A model generated the notes under the pieces. It had not been told where the DNA came from. It did no database searches and saw only the letters and a list, made by a program, of their open reading frames with translations. A DNA stretch of 64,000 nt, from the NCBI RefSeq assembly GCF_020184175.1, contig NC_065532.1, positions 30,194,001 to 30,258,000 on the forward strand, given 5' to 3'. Position numbers and translations under genes: made by a program. This document shows positions 57,801 through 64,000 of this stretch, in pieces; position 1 is the first letter of the stretch, and every line of letters starts with the position of its first letter. Source of the DNA: Aphis gossypii. Taxonomy: Eukaryota > Arthropoda > Insecta > Hemiptera > Aphididae.

Positions 57801-60800
57801 ATCAAATTAATCTTTCTACACCACGATGTCTCAAATGTATATACAAGTATCTACCAAATAAATAATAATAATATATGCTGCACGTGTTGTTCTAATCAAA
57901 ATGTTTTGCAACTTCCACGTTTAATTATTATCTGAGAGATCAAAAATATTTATTTTTCTATTACTAATTCAAAAATATTTTATTACGTAAGTACAGAGTA
58001 CAGACGGTACAGAAGATCAGTAATATTAAATAGTACCCACATTAGTCGGTATTAGACAACTACATTAAAGTATGACAACGTATAAAATAAATTGTATTAA
58101 TACAATAAATGTGATACTATTTTTGAATGCAAAATATATTGAAATATTTTTTATTGCTTTAGATTAATAATTTAATACTTAATTTTAACCTTTTAAATTA
58201 CAATAACAATTATTGTTACTATTAATATAATACAATCGGTTAAATATCAAAACTTTAATTTATATAATATATTTGGTTAATCTTTTTTTATCATTCATAC
58301 CTATTGTATATATTTACATATATTCTCATTTTAGCTTAAATATTATTACGATATATTATCATCATAAAAAGCTAATGCGCAAACAATAATTATTGAACAT
58401 TTGTCAAATTTTGATACTATCGTGAGATTTATAATCACAGGAATTATAATGATATTTCATAATATATCAGCTGTCTATAATCGGTTAGGTTAGAGTGTTT
58501 AATATACTAAATACGAGAAATATATCAAACCTTTGATCAGCCTCTTAATAAGTTTTCCCATCAATTTCATTAAAGCTTATTATCGGTGCTCCGTGCTATA
58601 TTATTATAACTTATAAGATATAACGTTCACCGCCTTGCATAATGATCGTCATTTACTGACTATTGACAAACTTGCTATATTGTGGTACACCATAAAAAAA
58701 TTCCTGACAAATTAATCATCTACTCAACCCTCTGATCTGAAAGTTATATTATATCACAATACCATCCAATATTACTAGCTGTCTAAGACTTATTGATCTA
58801 GGAACATCTACTTATAAAAAGTACATTTTAAATATGTTGCATAGCAAATAAGTGATTAGAAAACGTATTATCGTCTATCCATCATTATTCATTCTCCTTA
58901 AGTCTAAAATATCAAATAATATATTCACTGACTCGTTGTAGAAAATGAGAGTTAATTTTTTTTTAAACGTTATATTATGTTGATGAATGATGAATATTGA
59001 AAGTCATTATTCAGTAATACGTATACGTTGTAAAAAGATACATGGCGTTGAAGATATTAATAAGGACAGTTAAAACTATGCAGATAAATTATAATATAGA
59101 TAATGATAATCAAGAATAATTTATTTTTAAAATGTAGTAAACATTTTGAAAGTTAGTAAATTATAGATAATGGCCATTAATAAGTATTCATTGATTAAAA
59201 TGATACATAATTGATAAAATACTAAAATTAAATCGTTGTACAATAATATACGAGTAGACAGTTAATTATTATCCCCTATTTTTAATGTATAATAACACAA
59301 TACTTCAAACCAAACAGTAAAAGTTATGAATTATGATTGATAATAATCAATAATGCATCAAAAATAATTGGTATTAATAGACAATAGTTAACAACTTGGA
59401 ATAAATTAACATTAGACGAATATATTGAAATATACAAATTCAATTTCCATTTAATGCATGTTACACGTAATAAAATAATAAAAGATGAATATGATGTTTA
59501 GTTTATTTGAGTAATTCAAAAATGTATAAACAATAGTTATTTTCAGAAATATAATAGATATAGTTTTCAATGAGAAGAAACATAATAATTTCATAAAATT
59601 ATTATTGAAAATTATTTAAATTTTTTAATTGAATACAACATACCTAAGGTTAGTTGTATTTTTTCATCTCGAATTTAATAAGGCAAGATTTAAAATTCAG
59701 GTTAGTTGCATTATTTTATAATAATAATAAAAACAATAACAATAATGGAGGCTTTAGAAAAGTATAATAATAGTGTTAAAAAAATTGATATAACATAAAT
59801 TTACAATGCCCTATTTAATTCACTTAAAATGGTCTTTTACAAACGGTTTCTTATCACTTGACATTTTAATAATAAAAATATAACATGGCCTTAAATACTA
59901 TACCAAACCTCTATTAAAAGAATTAATATAATGTAGAGCTCATTTGTTGTAATAATTAATATTAGTGAGAGTTTCATTTAAAACACTGACCCGATCGACA
60001 TTTTATATTTTTCATAGGCATATTTTATTTTATAACATTTATAAGTAGAACAAAAACAAAACCAATTATCTCTTTATGTATGAACGATTATAATATTTTG
60101 TTATTTCGACTGGAATTTGAATGAATTAAGTATAGGTTTAAATTGTTTTAACATTTACCATATATATATATATACGTATATATTTATAAACAGCGATCGG
60201 GCACATTAAATATTTAAAACAATTAAAACTATTGGTAGGTATTTTTTTCTGTGTATTTGATTATGTTAGCTCAGTTCAACTAAAATTGTTATTAGATTAC
60301 ATGATTACACGATTGTAGCAATTAAAACATTTAAATTCATGGTTGATCGATTATGGACCTGAAGGTTGAACATGTTGATTAATTTACGCTCGTTTGTTTA
60401 TGCTTACATATCAAACAGACAATGATCATTATTACATTCAACCTCGGCCCACCCTCCTATGCAAAAAGGTCCCCTTCCTGTTCTATTTATAAAATACCCG
60501 TTCCTTTATGATAATATAATAATATATTATATTTTGCGAGGGTTAATTGTTGTTATTATCTATAAACTATAACCATTGATTGGTTTAGTCAGACAAGATT
60601 CCCTTTGGAGCTCGTTGCACTATCTATAAACTTTGACAGTTAATTAAGGATTATAGAAGACAATATTATTATTATTATCTATACTTTTGTGATAAGAAAT
60701 TATTTTGCTTATAACATCAATTTATAAAGAGACCCATAACCTGATAATATATCCAATTTGTGTAGTTGTCTTTAAATATGTTTAAAGTTATAAGGCGTTG

Positions 60801-62450
60801 TTTTATAAAATTTTTATTTTCGTGTATAACTTGACGACCGACTTACGATATACGAGTACCTACATTAAATAATTATTAATTTGTTTTAAGCAAATTAAAT
60901 GTAATGTATCTATAAAATATTTGAGACTGCGTAAATAAAACTTAAAACATATTCATTATTATAGGTAAATATTAACAGTGTATATACTGACGTAGAAGGG
61001 ATAATTATAAAATACATATAGTGGGTAGCAAAATTATTTACCATTGGGTTTCTCAAATAATATTTAACCAGAGGTTCTCAATTTTCTTAATGGAGGTCAG
61101 AATTATATTTTAAGAAATAAAATAAAATTATAAATGAACAAATATGAATATAATGTAATTTATTGGAAATAATAAAGGACAAATTACAACATTTTTCAAA
61201 TAATCATTAAACGGGACCGATATGTATAGTCGTAGACTATCTTTAAAAAAATGCAAGATTAAACTTTGTAAATCATGATCATAAATAATATTAACTTTTA
61301 TTTTTCTTACAATAATTATATTTAAATATTGAATTCAAAGAATGGTAAAAATGTAAAATAATACTCCAGTGTTTCAATAAAGGCATAGTGTTTGAAATTC
61401 TTATTATTTGATAACAATTTATAATACCTAGTAACCATTTACCATTAAAATGACTATCCGTCATGCCTTGACAATTACCATCCACGCGTAACACCGGGTA
61501 AAATAATATTTTATGTTTAGACTTTAATAAAACTATTATGTGGAATGAAGTCCTAAGGATAATGTAGGTAATGTTTGTATTACACTGTTAATATTTAAAA
61601 AACATAATATAAGTTTTCAAGTGAAAAAAAAAAACATTTTTTTAGGTCCAGAAAATTAATAAATAACTTATTTCTTACCTAATAATTTATTGTACAGGAG
61701 TACAGGACAACGTTAAATGAGATGCTAAAAATAATATAAGAATCAAAGTATCCTTTATCATTTCATACCACTTTGAAATATGTGTGCCTATAATTTTGTT
61801 TGTATGATTTAATCGTTGTATTAGGTTCACATATTTTTATTTCTTAAAAATATATTACTAGTAGATATTTATTATTATCGAGTTAGTATTATCCAAGAAC
61901 GAATTCGGAATTGGTCTGCGTGGATGCGTCGTTGCCAAGACTTGAGTGTGGCAGACAATAATAATAAGTCACGAGTGTTTCTATAGCGTCTTCTCAAATC
62001 AGATAAGTTAAGCTATTTATTAAGTTAAGGAATCCGGTGACCATTATTCTCAGCAAGACTCACGATATACAATTTGTTTTTGAAATGAGACACTGTGCAC
62101 ATATTATATTGCATCGATACACAATAATGGAGACCACAGTTAAACATGCATATACAATATACATATAGCATTATAGCCATATATAGGTATGCACTACATG
62201 ATCTATGTTTGATTATAAGGTATAATATTAACACACGAGTTACTCCCACACGGGCAACGCACAATTACATATACCATTATGTATATTGTATATAGTTTCA
62301 AAGAGACGTCGATACTTGCATTGTTTCTGCGACGTTCTATATTATATTATTATGTTTGTAATGAAATAATACTCGGGGCCGTACCTTTTGGAGTTCGCTG
62401 AGTGTCAGCGTGGGCTGCGTGGTGGACATTGTGACTTGAGTTCCAGTCAT
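24450..62450 (-). CDS. Unconventional myosin class XV (MyTH4-FERM myosin), 47 coding exons
   Basis: Actin-based motor with a MyTH4-FERM cargo tail; family members act at tips of filopodia, stereocilia and other actin protrusions. I joined 47 exons by GT-AG sites and phase. The product is about 2,777 residues: motor about 45-760 (P-loop GESGSGKT 171-178, switch I NDNSSRFG from 221, switch II DIFGFE 446-451), three IQ motifs 766-828, MyTH4-1 about 938-1050, F1-like lobe about 1070-1160, low-complexity linker to about 2020, F2/F3-like lobes about 2022-2212, MyTH4-2 about 2258-2436, FERM about 2437-2777. Double MyTH4-FERM with three IQs and this linker point to class XV rather than VII, X or XXII. 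Every junction is phase-consistent except inside exon 15, where one base is missing. No SH3 domain is visible between the F3-like lobe and MyTH4-2. Exon coordinates are in the block entries. Homologous to vertebrate MYO15A and fly Sisyphus by inference. Confidence 0.93.
28225..29096 (-). CDS. Myosin XV MyTH4-2, exons 39-42
   Basis: Exons: 39 29096-29017; 40 28913-28846; 41 28770-28500; 42 28429-28225. Exon 39 reads GWQQTNTKYSKPTSPYK...ESPPPIHF and ends TTT|GTACGA in phase 0. Exon 40 opens the domain (DGKHSLLQFAMYNFRHSSEK). Exon 41 has WTWKEQLDMVKYTNVPISES, the hallmark MyTH4 segment, then FECVMRYMGDLP. Exon 42 has LRDEVYCQLMKQTTNN and GWRLLSIVAAYFTCSENLRP. The domain is of normal length and intact. 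An alternative frame of exon 39 hits a stop and breaks phase, so it is rejected. No SH3 domain is seen between the F3-like lobe and this domain. Confidence 0.92.
29193..30624 (-). CDS. Myosin XV F2- and F3-like FERM lobes, exons 33-38
   Basis: Exons: 33 30624-30351; 34 30258-30121; 35 29977-29849; 36 29721-29618; 37 29520-29349; 38 29223-29193. The end of exon 33 (YFTYNRVPWKLNIRKE) with exons 34 and 35 (SSPLVLHLIFCQIVGDMFN ... ARQWPLYFSRIFPVS) reads as a helical F2-type lobe. Exons 36-37 (REVEYLAIAHAGLHLLRKEE ... SVQLTIMSGETIPFHSNRS ... IHSMMSSFW) read as a PH/PTB-like F3 lobe. With the F1-like lobe in exon 19 they would form a FERM module interrupted by the linker. The exon 37 donor is placed at GTG|GTAATA (29,349). 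Exon 38 is a 31-nt microexon (DDKIRATEHK) bounded by TTTTAG| and |GTAAAA. Confidence 0.82.
30754..37412 (-). CDS. Myosin XV disordered linker, exons 20-32
   Basis: Exons: 20 37412-37347; 21 36722-36597; 22 36519-36281; 23 36174-36070; 24 35864-35734; 25 35180-34831; 26 34252-34108; 27 33644-33448; 28 32731-32654; 29 32558-32466; 30 32365-32117; 31 31881-31539; 32 30934-30754. The product is low-complexity, with Ser-, Pro- and Gln-rich parts, a run of 12 Asp in exon 22 and a Gln-rich helix in exon 27 (QIQQQILAQNQALHQLLQQQ). Two islands look ordered: VDQFLDDLFNPVLDQLSDAR in exon 25, and MDPYGRAKTVRIGKWRWPPP in exon 30, which I believe is a class XV motif. Exon 31 has LRISNEMKHKLEMV. Exon phases are consistent throughout, so the block is real, but alternative splicing of the symmetric exons 20, 21, 28, 29 and 30 is plausible. 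Confidence 0.85.
36352..36387 (-). repeat. Coding (GAY)12 poly-aspartate tract in exon 22
   Basis: Twelve consecutive Asp codons, mixed GAT and GAC, follow TDSEDEN. The interruption pattern suggests a moderately stable coding trinucleotide repeat inside the disordered linker. Confidence 0.9.
37666..39467 (-). CDS. Myosin XV MyTH4-1 and F1-like lobe, exons 16-19
   Basis: Exons: 16 39467-39334; 17 39245-39072; 18 38382-38222; 19 38077-37666. Exon 17 begins the MyTH4 core (PIKTPFLHK, then DSIAIFKLILRFMND and LADYIIHK). Exon 18 has the typical LRDEILCQLVNQTW helix followed by CWVLMASCLSAFPP and LYKYLLK. Exon 19 finishes the domain (YVSDHGYDGYKSVCQRKLL) and continues into an F1, ubiquitin-like lobe (FSMPDGETMTAGVESWTRC ... 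LLAKRGIAECNGWTVAL). MyTH4 domains bind microtubules or cargo in related myosins. The remaining FERM lobes do not follow directly; they return only after exon 32. Confidence 0.9.
40506..40661 (-). CDS. Myosin XV exon 15: charged post-IQ helix with an apparent 1-nt frameshift
   Basis: Entered in phase 0 from exon 14 (AACAG|GAGGAAATG), the exon reads EEMKKKANLAKERAIIKA..., a charged helix of the kind that follows IQ motifs, then ...TVPSLNALDI. Continuing in that frame gives QQNSR and a TAA before the donor. The -1 frame from the same place reads PAELALIFNKIE(G), which resembles the conserved PAELA stretch preceding MyTH4 in class XV and joins exon 16 (EWQPLHNKRQLVKVVG) in phase through ATCGAAG|GTAAAC. 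So one base is missing near 40,541-40,542 (minus-strand GATATC-CAGCAG, where GATATCCCAGCAG would keep the frame). Most likely a sequencing or assembly indel in a short C run; a true allelic frameshift is possible. Confidence 0.8.
40731..41058 (-). CDS. Myosin XV exon 14: converter end and three IQ motifs
   Basis: Encodes the end of the converter (LGTSRVFLRE) and the neck. Three IQ-type light-chain binding motifs follow one another at about residues 766-782 (ITLQRNVRGFLARTRY), 789-805 (IKLQASVRGWMQRRRY) and 812-828 (VKAQATFRGRRQRKRY). IQ2 and IQ3 are the more divergent pair; IQ3 has A in place of the usual L before Q. The neck would bind calmodulin or light chains (family knowledge). The exon ends CTGAAG|GTGTGT in phase 0, leading into exon 15 after a 69-bp intron. 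Confidence 0.92.
41155..45592 (-). CDS. Myosin XV motor domain, exons 2-13
   Basis: ATP-hydrolysing, actin-binding head. Exons (high to low): 2 45592-45482; 3 45420-45332; 4 45251-45188; 5 45044-44935; 6 44864-44595; 7 43684-43383; 8 42828-42674; 9 42599-42405; 10 42340-42206; 11 41959-41672; 12 41604-41447; 13 41379-41155. Exon 2 gives GELVWFDPGVGHVLPGEVLE, an N-terminal myosin signature. Exon 5 has SILVAVNPYK. Exon 6 carries the P-loop GESGSGKTES and switch I NDNSSRFGKF. Exon 9 carries switch II DIFGFEDF. Exon 11 has the RHYAGPVWYNVDGFLDKNRD loop. Exon 13 has HPWFVRCIKPN, the conserved strand before the converter. All catalytic elements look intact. The exon 8 donor (ACT|GTTCGT, 42,674) is weak but is the only one giving the conserved TTKTT-EARNER junction. 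Confidence 0.95.
42009..42066 (-). mobile_element. Possible 3' end of a non-LTR retroelement with (TAAA)n tail
   Basis: Read on the minus strand, TGTAACAGGGCCTTGCCGTT leads into AATACTTAATAAATAAATAAA. A short unique stretch followed by a tetranucleotide tail is typical of a truncated LINE 3' end. It lies in intron 10. The family is not identified. Confidence 0.4.
48435..48462. repeat. (TTA)n microsatellite
   Basis: About nine TTA units in intron 1. Confidence 0.9.
50231..50301. mobile_element. 71-bp perfect hairpin, MITE-like element
   Basis: GGTGATTTTTTTATCGTTGA begins a 28-bp arm at 50,231-50,258, repeated exactly in inverse at 50,274-50,301. The 15-bp loop itself repeats the ACTTTG/CAAAGT theme. 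Left flank TATACAG and right flank TAGTATA suggest insertion at TA. The perfect arms suggest a young insertion or gene conversion. It is followed by a GT microsatellite. Confidence 0.75.
50318..50353. repeat. GT-rich microsatellite
   Basis: GAGTGCGTGCGTGTGCGTGT continues into a (GT)n run, immediately right of the hairpin element and inside intron 1. Confidence 0.9.
51958..52407. mobile_element. Foldback MITE of about 450 bp with arms of about 210 bp
   Basis: The left arm starts AGTTAAGAGGACGTGATAAC and the right arm ends with its near-complement, TATCGCGTTCTCTTAACT. Internal stretches pair along the whole length, for example CGCATGTGTTGTCTTTGT with ACAAAGACAACACATGCG, and TTTAATTTTTTTGATA with TATCAAAAAAATTAAA. 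The loop is about 20 bp, near 52,175-52,195. It has no coding capacity, and TTAA flanks both ends. The arms differ at scattered sites, so the copy is not brand new. It lies about 200 bp 3' (transcript sense) of the donor of the candidate alternative first exon. Confidence 0.85.
52606..53064 (-). CDS. Candidate alternative first coding exon of myosin XV (153-residue N-terminal extension)
   Basis: An open, GC-rich stretch of 153 codons starts at ATG 53,064 and ends at ...PYRE|GTTAGT (52,606), a good donor in phase 0. That is the phase needed to join exon 2 at 45,592, giving ...PYRE-GELVWFDPG. An in-frame TGA lies six codons upstream of the ATG and no good acceptor lies between, so it behaves as a first exon rather than an internal one. 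The protein has no domain I recognise: a helical-looking start with W9, F15 and W41, a proline/arginine-rich patch at about 65-73, and a Cys cluster CGCC at 81-84. Vertebrate MYO15A also has an alternatively used N-terminal extension, but I see no sequence relation. It could instead be the first exon of an unrelated nested gene. Confidence 0.5.
53061..53102 (-). other. Thirteen-codon upstream ORF overlapping the alternative start (ATGA)
   Basis: ATG at 53,102 opens MSGRGGGEVREIR, and its TGA overlaps the ATG at 53,064 as ATGA. The geometry matches the uORF at the other start exon of the gene. Its role is inference. Confidence 0.4.
53268..53283 (-). promoter_or_regulatory. Possible TATA element for the alternative 53-kb exon
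   Basis: On the minus strand a CACTATATATAATATA string lies about 200 bp upstream of the ATG at 53,064. A CpG-richer leader sits between, including the near-palindrome GGAACTGTTCC at about 53,225-53,235. TATA-like strings are common in this AT-rich DNA, so the evidence is position only. Confidence 0.2.
55960..56490. promoter_or_regulatory. CpG-rich block in intron 1, open on both strands
   Basis: GC-richer sequence with about 65 open codons on each strand (56,267-56,483) and a plus-strand AAG|GTACGT donor-like site at about 56,475. Neither strand shows recognisable protein. It may be another promoter or enhancer of the myosin gene, or an unrelated short exon. Confidence 0.25.
62385..62450 (-). 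CDS. Myosin XV exon 1 (first coding exon, short N-terminus)
   Basis: Encodes MTGTQVTMSTTQPTLTLSELQK in pieces: the first ATG is at 62,450-62,448 and a second in-frame ATG at 62,429-62,427. It ends AAG|GTACGG at 62,385, phase 0, and joins exon 2 (GGAGAACTTGTGTGG) to give ...LQK-GELVWFDPG, a natural myosin N-terminus. Both ATGs have a purine at -3, so the product starts with either 22 or 15 exon-1 residues. An in-frame TAA lies eight codons upstream of the first ATG. Just 5' is a pyrimidine-rich TTGTTTTCAGTTTCAG acceptor (62,477-62,492), so a non-coding exon must precede it. The intron that follows is about 16.8 kb. Confidence 0.85.
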
Positions 62451-62461
62451 GCCATTAACAT
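62447..62461 (-). other. Four-codon upstream ORF whose stop overlaps the myosin start (ATGA)
   Basis: ATG TTA ATG GCA TGA: the uORF stop TGA shares bases with the start codon at 62,450 in the arrangement ATGA. This is directly visible. Such an overlap could allow termination-reinitiation or reduce initiation at the first ATG in favour of the one at 62,429; that role is inference. Confidence 0.5.
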
Positions 62462-62476
62462 CTCGAGACTGTTAGC

Positions 62477-62492
62477 CTGAAACTGAAAACAA
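62477..62492 (-). other. Splice acceptor upstream of the first coding exon
   Basis: Read on the minus strand, a TTGTTTTCAG/TTTCAG double acceptor precedes the start-codon exon. It implies at least one 5' non-coding exon and a promoter at higher coordinates, probably beyond the window. I see no convincing exon or promoter between 62,500 and 64,000. Confidence 0.6.
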
Positions 62493-62609
62493 TTTCTATC
62501 ATTAAATCGCTTAAACGTGAAAAAAACGTATTTATACAATTAAAAAAAGTAAGTAATAGCGTATTCGAGACGGTAATATAATATTATAAATGATTAAAAC
62601 GTCAAGTAC

Positions 62610-62637
62610 TTATATATATATATATATATATATATAT
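62610..62637. repeat. (TA)n microsatellite
   Basis: About fourteen TA units, about 130 bp upstream of the acceptor of the first coding exon. Confidence 0.85.
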
Positions 62638-63886
62638 TTAAAGTATACTAAATTCGATTAGTAAGATACATAGATATTAGATAGGTACGCAATGACGTTG
62701 ATATCACGGCTGCCAATATATATTCTACAACAACATAAAGGATAAATCTAATTCTATTCTTTTTTAATATCAGTGAAATGGTCGGAGTGTAATATTATTT
62801 TATTCTACTGGAAACGCCTCCCTACAGAATTGTCAATAAACTGTTAAACTCATAGACAGTTGGACATTTTGGTATTTGGCATAACAAGTCACCGGACTGT
62901 AATTTATTTACATACAAAATTTGATTTGAAAATTATTTATCCAAAACGTGTTTTACATATTATTATTTTAAGACTTCTGTACAAATCATCATAATGTAAA
63001 AACAGAAATGTCAATTTTTTCTTGAAATACACATTATTATAACTTATGAAAAACAAAATGCAGTGGGTTCATCAAGTTTTAAAATAAACTTAATTATAAT
63101 TATTAATTGCAGTTTTAATATTTTAGTGATAAATTATGATTAAGTCTTAACTTAAAACACACACAAATCAATCGAAGTTTTTAAACTTATTATTATTATT
63201 TAGTTAAAAAATAATACATATGTTTTGTTTATGATTTGTTTGAATTTAAAAACAATATTTGATTTTATAAGTTTACAGGTTTTTAGATGTAAAATGTTAA
63301 GTATAAATTACGTCATGGTTTAAAAAAAATAAATTTATATTAAAGCCACTAATGTTCTTAGTTAATGAATATTGGTAAAAACTAAAAATATAATGTATTT
63401 GAAACTTAAATAACGTTACACAGAAAAAATATTATTCAATATTAAAAATTCATAAAAACTTGAGTATGTAGTTTTTCGAAATAATACTCTTCAGAAAAAT
63501 AAATCTATAAAAACATTAAATGGAAGTCTACGTAAATATTATTCATATATATTTAAATTTTAAACATCATTCAGCTATTTTCATCCATTTTCTTTATATT
63601 ATACACATACAAATAATAAAAGTTCAAAATAAATATTGTTGAAACATATATTTTATGAATAATTTTATTACTTACTGACACTATATAATATTATATAAAA
63701 TCGATAAAGTTTATAGTACGGTGTATAAATATTGTAATAATATCTAAATAATAAATATATTTGTATAGTACACTAAAAAAATACTAAAAATATTAATTTT
63801 GTTATGAAACATACTTAACAATATTTTCATATTTTAAAGTTAATATCATTAAATTCAGTTTTTATGATCAAATTTAACCATATATG

Positions 63887-63906
63887 TGTGTGTGTGTGTG
63901 TGTGTA
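63887..63906. repeat. (TG)n microsatellite
   Basis: About ten TG units lie near the right edge of the window, upstream of the first coding exon of the myosin gene. Confidence 0.9.
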
Positions 63907-64000
63907 TAATTTTTTTGGCAAAAAAAGAGAAAATATTATTTTTTATAGAAAAAAAGAAAATATAGTAATTTTCATAGTAAAAAAATAAGAGCGTATTATC

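Larger units (their letters stand above)
45593..62384 (-). other. Myosin XV intron 1, about 16.8 kb
   Basis: Bounded by AAG|GTACGG (62,384) and GATTTTAG|GGAGAA (45,593). It holds the candidate alternative first exon, a foldback MITE, a 71-bp hairpin, and GC-richer blocks near 53.2-53.8 kb and 55.9-56.5 kb. The remaining AT-rich sequence (45.8-50.0 kb, 53.8-55.0 kb, 56.6-62.3 kb) shows nothing I can assign. Large first introns of this kind often carry enhancers and alternative promoters (inference). Confidence 0.8.

Noticed and set aside
1..64000. CRISPR arrays, bacterial operons, rRNA and tRNA genes
   Set aside because: No regularly spaced direct repeats, no operon structure and no tRNA A/B boxes or cloverleaf noticed. 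The spliced gene shows that the DNA is eukaryotic.

Overview
The window looks like nuclear DNA from an aphid, or a close hemipteran relative. It is very AT-rich, full of TATAATATTATA-type and TAGGTA-type strings, has GT-AG introns, and carries short foldback elements. The species call is inference; no sequence search was possible.

One real protein-coding gene can be supported: a large unconventional myosin of class XV (MyTH4-FERM myosin, the family of vertebrate MYO15A and fly Sisyphus/Myo10A). It lies on the minus strand from about 62,480 down to about 23,540. I resolved 47 coding exons by splice sites and reading phase. Together they encode about 2,777 residues: a short N-terminus, a complete motor, three IQ motifs, MyTH4-1, an F1-like lobe, an approximately 840-residue low-complexity linker, F2- and F3-like lobes, MyTH4-2 and a C-terminal FERM. 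The summed exon length is 8,333 nt, one base short of a multiple of three. The break is in exon 15 near 40,541, where a conserved-looking reading frame needs one extra base.

Layout. Positions 1-23,500 hold no supportable gene; they contain a possible plus-strand promoter and first exon (about 5,280-5,443), GC/CpG-richer promoter-like blocks (about 8.2-9.8 kb and 17.2-17.5 kb), and microsatellites. Positions 23,540-45,592 hold the body of the myosin gene. Positions 45,593-62,384 form its first intron of about 16.8 kb. Inside this intron is a GC-rich open exon (52,606-53,064) with a phase-compatible donor, best read as an alternative N-terminal exon. A foldback MITE of about 450 bp sits about 200 bp 3' of it, and a 71-bp hairpin element lies at 50,231-50,301. 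The first coding exon is at 62,385-62,450 and has its own splice acceptor, so the 5' non-coding exon and main promoter lie further upstream, probably outside the window.

The gene probably has alternative ends on both sides: two N-termini (the exon at 62.4 kb or the one at 53.1 kb) and two C-termini (stop at 24,450, or splicing to a small terminal exon at 23,684 followed by tandem AATAAA signals).
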